Shown here: positions 59,217 to 64,000 of the stretch, piece after piece
Numbering within the stretch: the stretch's first letter is position 1
Layout: every line of letters starts with the position of its first letter
Source of the DNA: Heterobilharzia americana
Taxonomy: Eukaryota > Platyhelminthes > Trematoda > Strigeidida > Schistosomatidae
Direction of reading: 5' to 3'
Length of the DNA stretch: 64,000 nt
Assembly: GCA_944470555.2 (NCBI GenBank)
Contig: OX104129.1
Location: forward strand, 51,927,998-51,991,997
The notes under the pieces: generated by a model
Seen by the model: the letters and a program-made list of their open reading frames with translations, nothing else
Told to the model about the DNA's origin: nothing
The model's database searches: none
Translations under genes and position numbers: made by a program

Positions 59217-60001
59217 GAGTTTGTGTCGTTGTCAAAACTGCATGACTTTCGGCATTTTCTTGCTTCACCTCCGTAAGTATTATGAACCTGGCACCACTTA
59301 GGGCTTTCCACTCTGTTAGGTTTCGTTTTTGGGCAACCACGCGGGTTGCTGCCATGCGCTAAGATGCGTTTCTGTTAAGTGCTACGTAAACTAGGACTTC
59401 GAACTCGCGGCAACTGTTTAACAGAGTTGCACAGTTGGGTCGCCTCTGAATTCCGGCTCTCTGGTTTATCGCAAACAGAATACACATTGGAGATCTCCAG
59501 TATTTTATTTGCTGAGGCTGCCAGGTCATCGAGTGGGACTGACTGCAGCGTCACTGACATGATTTGCACCGGTCGCGGTGGTTTCGGGGAGAAAATTTCT
59601 CAGAAAAGGCCAATGTCGAATACTCGTGCGCCGATAAATTCTAGCATGCGTGCGAGGACTTCAGTAGCTGGCTTGCTGCCCAGCTCAACGTTACGAAGCA
59701 ATTCTTCTAGGCGTTGGCGGCCTGTGAGATTACTCTTCTTCGGGAGCGCAGCTTTGAGAGGTGCATAAGGATCACCTACTTCAGGACTAAACGTATGTGC
59801 TGAACTATGCCTGTTTAATTCCTATGGTTGTGAACGTATGACGGCAAGAAATCCAGAATGAGGATCCGCGTTCCCCTGTTCTCGAAAATCTGCACCGGCA
59901 TACAGAAACCTTGTTTCTGCATTGTCTGGCCAATATGGCACGAGTTGAATAGTGTTAGTAGTCAACCTAATACGGACAAGCTTGATAGTATGGTCGGACA
60001 T
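59217..60001 (-). pseudogene. Gag with CHCC knuckle (unit 2), broken
   Basis: Copy of 54,660-55,444. The start codon is at 60,001 on the minus strand, with the same premature stops. Confidence 0.75.
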
Positions 60002-60084
60002 GAGAAAGAGATGTATATGGGTGTATAAAGGTTACAAAACTGAAAACAATATACTAGTATAAAACGGGACAGGCTTTATTTATG

Positions 60085-60424
60085 TTTTAGGAATTGTCCT
60101 TGCGCGAACCTGAAAGACACAGAGGACAATGACTAATTATTCGGACTTGTTATACACCCACGAATACGAGACCAAGAAAGAACACAATAGCGTAGTCGGA
60201 TGGAACAGCATATGTGCGAGGTCGTGCAAAGATACCAATGCGTTCCAACTAACTGGCCAGAGAGTCGATGACGAGAAGTGCAGCGTAACACGACGGCGTG
60301 CCTAATGGCGAGGACGCTTGACTGGGTGCCTTCAGCTTAGTCCAGCTAAACTATCAAGGTCAGCATGGGTACTGAATCTCGTCAAACCCCAGGCCATTGA
60401 TGTTAGGGAAGTGTGTGACGCTAC
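60085..60424 (-). repeat. LTR 3 (5' LTR of the array)
   Basis: 340 bp, ending ...gacgctac and followed by ACTAT. On the minus strand the element would start GTAGC (or TGTAGC if one base of the duplication is counted). No TGG-type primer-binding site is seen just inside the LTR, so the priming tRNA is unclear. Confidence 0.8.
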
Positions 60425-60429
60425 ACTAT
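60425..60429. repeat. Candidate target-site duplication, right
   Basis: ACTAT, matching 50,967-50,971. It contains, on the minus strand, the stop codon of the ORF at 60,426-60,768. Confidence 0.5.
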
Positions 60430-60768
60430 CCTACGTATTCTTCTGTTCTATGAGTGATAACCTGAGAGGATTCTACTAGAATTGCAATAACAATATTCGA
60501 ATCGTCCATGTCTGGATGTTCTTTTTTTAGCGAAGACTTGAAGCCACTGGGTTGTTTTTTCCTATCACTTTGGTTTTGTACCCTTCGTTGACATAGTATC
60601 TTTAGTACACTCAAAATGGTTGTAAATGGTATAGGCAACTTGATTAGCTAACCCTTTTTCTGAAAACCGGAAAGTGTAAGAAGTATTCGTTACTCCTTTC
60701 CCCGTTGAATTTTCTGGAGTAGCGCGTTTTACAATCTCTACACTACCAGTTGACCGTAGGCGTGACAT
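60426..60768 (-). CDS. Possible small minus-strand gene, hypothetical
   Basis: Two overlapping minus-strand frames look protein-like. The first runs from an ATG at 60,768 (MSRLRSTGSVEIVKRATPEN) and stops at 60,565. The second, ending at 60,426, contains SGFKSSLKKEHPDMDDSNIV and AILVESSQVITHRTEEYVG. A 28-nt GT-AG segment (60,584-60,611) would join them in frame, in the style of schistosome micro-introns. The stop codon falls within the LTR target duplication, so the element sits at the very end of this ORF or just past a donor. The family is unknown and it could be a chance ORF pair. Confidence 0.3.
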
Positions 60769-60906
60769 CAGTTTTTTCTAATGTGAGTAGTGTTTACACT
60801 AGTAGTTTTATTCATTCGCATGCATAAAATTTTAAAAAACTACTGGTAAATATCCAGTTTTTAAGGACTTATATTCAGCAACTAAATGGATAAAATATGT
60901 ATGGTA

Positions 60907-60907
60907 A

Positions 60908-60949
<42 letters not shown>

Positions 60950-60950
60950 C
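60907..60950. repeat. (AT)n microsatellite
   Basis: About 44 bp of nearly pure AT/TA dinucleotides with one G interruption. Any ORF through it is a repeat artefact. Confidence 0.95.
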
Positions 60951-62139
60951 AATATTAAAGATCTAAATATCAGAACTCTCAAAGCAGAAGTATTTTTCGT
61001 TTATTTATATATTTATGGGTGCATTTTCTTACAATCTGAGATAGTCGCATTTGTTTCAGAACATAACATTGAGGTCAAAATACTGTCATTGTCAGTAAAT
61101 TGTCCACTTTTCTGTGTAAGAACCTGCAGCGTTCACAGAAAATGTTAATTCAAGTTCCTGCTCATTTGGACATTCAGATTTCTGACGTTGGAAAGAAACG
61201 TATGTATGTAAATATAAGTGTCGCCACATTCGACTGTTTATAGCTTACTGTACTTTTAGCAAGAGTTTCACCCATTTTTGTTTTATGTGCTCATCTTTCT
61301 AGCATATAAGGCAAAGATGACGCCTCTGCTTGACATTCTAAAACATCTTGAATTGCCTTTGCTATATCTATTTTTACCTAGAAGCTTAAGAGTTCCCCTT
61401 TCCTAGAATTTTCCAGGAGTTTCTGATATTAATCCACTGCCTTGTTGACTGAGTGCACACACAGACATTATGTAGAAGTGAATGAAGTCTGTCGTTTCTC
61501 TCAACAGTCTACATGAATCAAGAGTTTGATTACTTTTACGGGATTTTTATGCCAATAACTACAGCTCGTTGCAAAATTTTTCAAACCTAGCGATGGGGAA
61601 TTCTACTTTCTTGGCGTTAACTGAATGTCTTCGTATTTCTTCGCGGTTTGATCTACGGTGAATTCCCAGGACATGTAAAACCCTACCAAAAAGCGTAACA
61701 CCGACCACGCTCCGGTCACCGGATATTTAATGTAAACCTAAGGGGAATTTAGTTGTTGGTTATCTCACCGAAGTTAAGAAAACTTATAAAGGCAAATCGA
61801 TGAATGTTTGTCGCTAAAAGTTTTTCTATTATGTAGGTGGTAAATGACGGATTAAAACTTGAGATACTGGTTAATGTATGGAGATCACATATACTGCTGT
61901 CGAAATGATATGAAGCGTCGACTAATCCAGTTTACAAGGACCAAGTATTTCTATGTCAACTTCAGGAGATTCATTCTCAGGGACACCATGTCAAATTTTT
62001 TTGTTGCTCATGGCCATCCGATGCCTAACAAGAGCTGTAAAACAAATTACAGGAAACCAGGCGTTTCAGACCTGTACAAAGGTACATAAGTCATATTTTC
62101 ACTAATACATATGATGACCCGAAGACATTGTTTGCAGGC
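60951..62139. other. Non-coding, possible retroelement remnant
   Basis: AT-rich sequence. An ORF at 61,859-62,089 contains an MKRRLIQFTRTKYFYVNFRR block faintly like the Penelope RT-endonuclease linker, but it is too short and diverged to call. Confidence 0.3.
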
Positions 62140-62290
62140 CTAATGATTGTATTCGACTCCGTCGATAAGGCCATGTGATAGTGTTTAAAGAAAGGGTTAA
62201 GTATCCTGTGATGAAGGATCTACTCAAACTCATACAGCCGTGTAAGGCTTTACAGGGAGTTGTCATCTGAACTAACGACAACCCAGTGAT
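62140..62290 (+). mobile_element. LINE RT fragment (decayed)
   Basis: Reads IVFDSVDKAM, then CLKKGLSIL and SRVRLYRELSSELTT after shifts. This is the palm block seen intact in order at 6,440-6,600. Stops occur inside. Confidence 0.55.
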
Positions 62291-62999
62291 TCTATTTCTA
62301 TGCGCTTCGTATACTTATGTGAAATGTGGTGACTTAGACTGATAAGTTTCCGTGCCAGATTGTATTCTAGTCAGCTTGTCGATCTATCTGTTGCCGGCAA
62401 AGGAAAGCCTTCGGACCATTCATTTTACTTAGTCCAAGAATCATCCTTACCTAGCTTCCTCTGCCGTCTTAAAACAAGAATAATGAGTGGGCTTATTGGC
62501 CTCCCAAATGAGGTACTTAGTTGCTGTTGCACTGTTTTTCCCTCAGCAGTAAAACTTCGTCCATAACGTAAATTATACCCTCTATGGTAGTATTTTTCTA
62601 TTTTAAAACCATCTTTTCGATTTTTCTGCTGTGGCAACATCACAAGGTACAAACTTTCTGATCATTTTCTCTAAATTGGGTCGTTGTGGTACGTTCGCTT
62701 GTGTGATAGTCCTTCATTTATGTGCCCACGTTACGAATGCGAAGTGTCTATTTATTTATCCTTGGTAGTGTAGACAGACTGCATTTGAAACTGTTAATAT
62801 CACCTAATCCATGTTCTGCCGACTATGTTGTTTCCATCTGTGTATTTTACTGATATTGTCGTAAAACTCAGTTCATATCAATCTTTTTAAGAATAATAAC
62901 AGTTCGTTTGATAGCTGAAACATATGTTTGGTTCTAAACCAACCACAGTGGTGTCTATGCATATTAGCTTCATACCCACCTTAGCCACCTGGTCACATA

Positions 63000-63150
63000 T
63001 CGTTGTTTGCCTCTTTTCATCTTGTGGTTTTCTATGCCTTAATTATATTATGTCCATTTCTTTGACTTTTGTGTCGTTACCTTGTATCTTATTGTCCTGC
63101 TGAGGTTATGGCAACTTTGACCGAAGTTCCGACCGCTACGTAATTGTCAG
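63000..63150 (+). mobile_element. LINE 3' tail fragment
   Basis: The order 'cttttcatcttgtgg', 'gaggttatggcaactttgac' and 'gctacgtaattgtc' parallels the LINE tail at 7,660-7,755 ('catcttgtagttcac', 'gaggtgtggcaactcggacc', 'ttacgcagtaattcctgg'). Confidence 0.55.
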
Positions 63151-63540
63151 ATTTCACGGATGCCTAGTGACTGAGAAGTAGATGAACAAGTTAATGAACA
63201 AAATGTATGTCGTAGCAAGATGTTACTTGCAGTAACAGCTAAATAAAATGAATGTCGCATAAATAAACTCAAAAGAAAAGTTGGTGACGGGAAACACGGC
63301 GCAGGAATTTTATAACTAGTCTTTTGTAACTTCTATCAGTGAAAAGAAAATATCTCTTCGTCTCTGGTCATCCCTCATCGTGGCCTATTATAAAATATAA
63401 CCTCACTTTTTAGTTATTGTATTTAGTCCTGTGACTTTATGCTTTAACCAGTTTTTCTGCGATGGCGTAACACCAGAGAATAACTTTTCCAGTCCTTGTG
63501 TTAATCGCATTATTTTAGTAGAGCAATACTGTCATCACTT

Positions 63541-63605
63541 TAGAGTTGCAGCTATGGTCAGTTGGTGAACTTGTGGACCTGGTTTACGTTGTTGGGGCTT
63601 TTTAT
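63541..63605 (+). mobile_element. LINE 3' tail fragment
   Basis: A 'gttgcagctatggtcagttggtgaacttgtggacctgg' block resembles the gene-internal tails at 10,935 and 14,850. Short and diverged. Confidence 0.4.
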
Positions 63606-64000
63606 CAGTGACTAAATTTACACATGCTGCTTTAAATAAGCGCAAAAGAGAAAGAACTTCAGAGTTGTGCGATCAAATGTTATTTATCCATTTCTAGATG
63701 GTTGTTCTGAGTCGTACGAAGAACTATAAAGTTCGTGGTTGGGGTTTCTAAAATAGTTGAATTCAGAGGTGGGAGAGTGTAGAGTACGTAGTCCTCAATT
63801 GGTTTAAGTGGAACAGATCTGTTCATTTTCTCACTACCAATAGTAAGAATCTTATCTTCCCAAGCAGTTAGTTCTCCCTATAAATTTTTGGTCTTGTTTT
63901 TTATTCCCTGCAATTTGTTTACACGTTTTTTAGTAATACTTTCATTTTTACCACTATTGTTACCTACACTTACATCCTGAGTTTTTCTGCCTATATCACT

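Larger units (their letters stand above)
50971..60424 (-). mobile_element. Tandem Ty3/gypsy element (CsRn1-like): LTR-int-LTR-int-LTR
   Basis: Two internal regions share three LTRs with an exact 4,557-bp period. Coding reads on the minus strand in the order Gag (CHCC), protease, RT, RNase H and integrase with a GPY/F end; no envelope ORF was seen. A unique-looking CHCC Gag motif, the YIDD RT box and the protease sequence style fit the CsRn1/Boudicca/Kabuki group. I found one base difference between units in the parts I compared (G at 51,499, A at 56,056). Stops, shifts and active-site changes make both units non-autonomous. An assembly duplication is the main alternative. Confidence 0.9.
62291..64000. 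other. Intergenic with LINE tail remnants
   Basis: Mostly AT-rich and unassigned. LINE 3'-tail-like stretches appear at about 63,100-63,140 (gaggttatggcaacttt...ccgctacgtaattg, like 7,711-7,750) and 63,541-63,605. Confidence 0.4.

Noticed and set aside
60897..61148. ORF beginning with a run of Ile-Tyr
   Set aside because: Translation of the (AT)n microsatellite.
1..64000. CRISPR array, operon, rRNA or phage-like system
   Set aside because: No regular short repeats with spacers, no ribosome-binding-site pattern and no rRNA. The window is eukaryotic with spliced genes and retroelements.

Overview
This window looks like a piece of nuclear genome from a digenean flatworm, most likely a schistosome. 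I infer this from AT-rich introns, very short GT-AG introns at the 5' end of a gene, and the types of decayed retroelements: APE-type LINEs, Penelope-like elements and a CsRn1/Boudicca-like Ty3/gypsy element with a CHCC Gag motif. Nothing in it looks bacterial or viral in genome style. No rRNA, full tRNA, CRISPR or operon structure was seen.

Region 1 (about 0.6-34.3 kb, + strand) holds one long split gene. I could chain 16 exons whose reading phases all agree and whose introns all begin GT and end AG, from an ATG at 633 to a TAG at 34254-34256. The product is about 1,218 residues (1,195 with an alternative acceptor). It is a largely coiled-coil protein with Ser/Pro-rich, basic tails. I do not recognise the family. 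Its introns carry most of the repeats: a LINE nested in a fold-back element (5.65-7.88 kb), a Penelope-like fragment (9.9-10.6 kb), LINE tails, a near full-length RTE-like LINE (15.5-18.7 kb), head-to-head LINEs (22.85-25.87 kb), and two apparently identical 718-bp LINE pieces 5,105 bp apart in two different introns.

Region 2 (34.3-50.9 kb) has no gene I can support. It contains inverted copies of two intronic repeats, Penelope-like fragments with a GIY-YIG-type end, a hammerhead-like ribozyme motif on the minus strand, and about 10 kb of somewhat GC-richer, decayed DNA in which only one Penelope-like reverse-transcriptase patch is recognisable.

Region 3 (50,971-60,424) is a Ty3/gypsy element on the minus strand in the arrangement LTR-internal-LTR-internal-LTR. 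The period is exactly 4,557 bp and the two units are almost identical. The middle LTR carries end variants of both outer LTRs, as expected from LTR-LTR unequal crossover. Both units share the same lesions (protease D to T, integrase D to Y, several stops), so they were already dead when duplicated. A candidate 5-bp target duplication flanks the whole array.

Region 4 (60.4-64 kb) begins with a possible small minus-strand gene whose ORF ends inside the target duplication of the array. It then holds an (AT)n tract, LINE remnants and otherwise unassigned AT-rich DNA.
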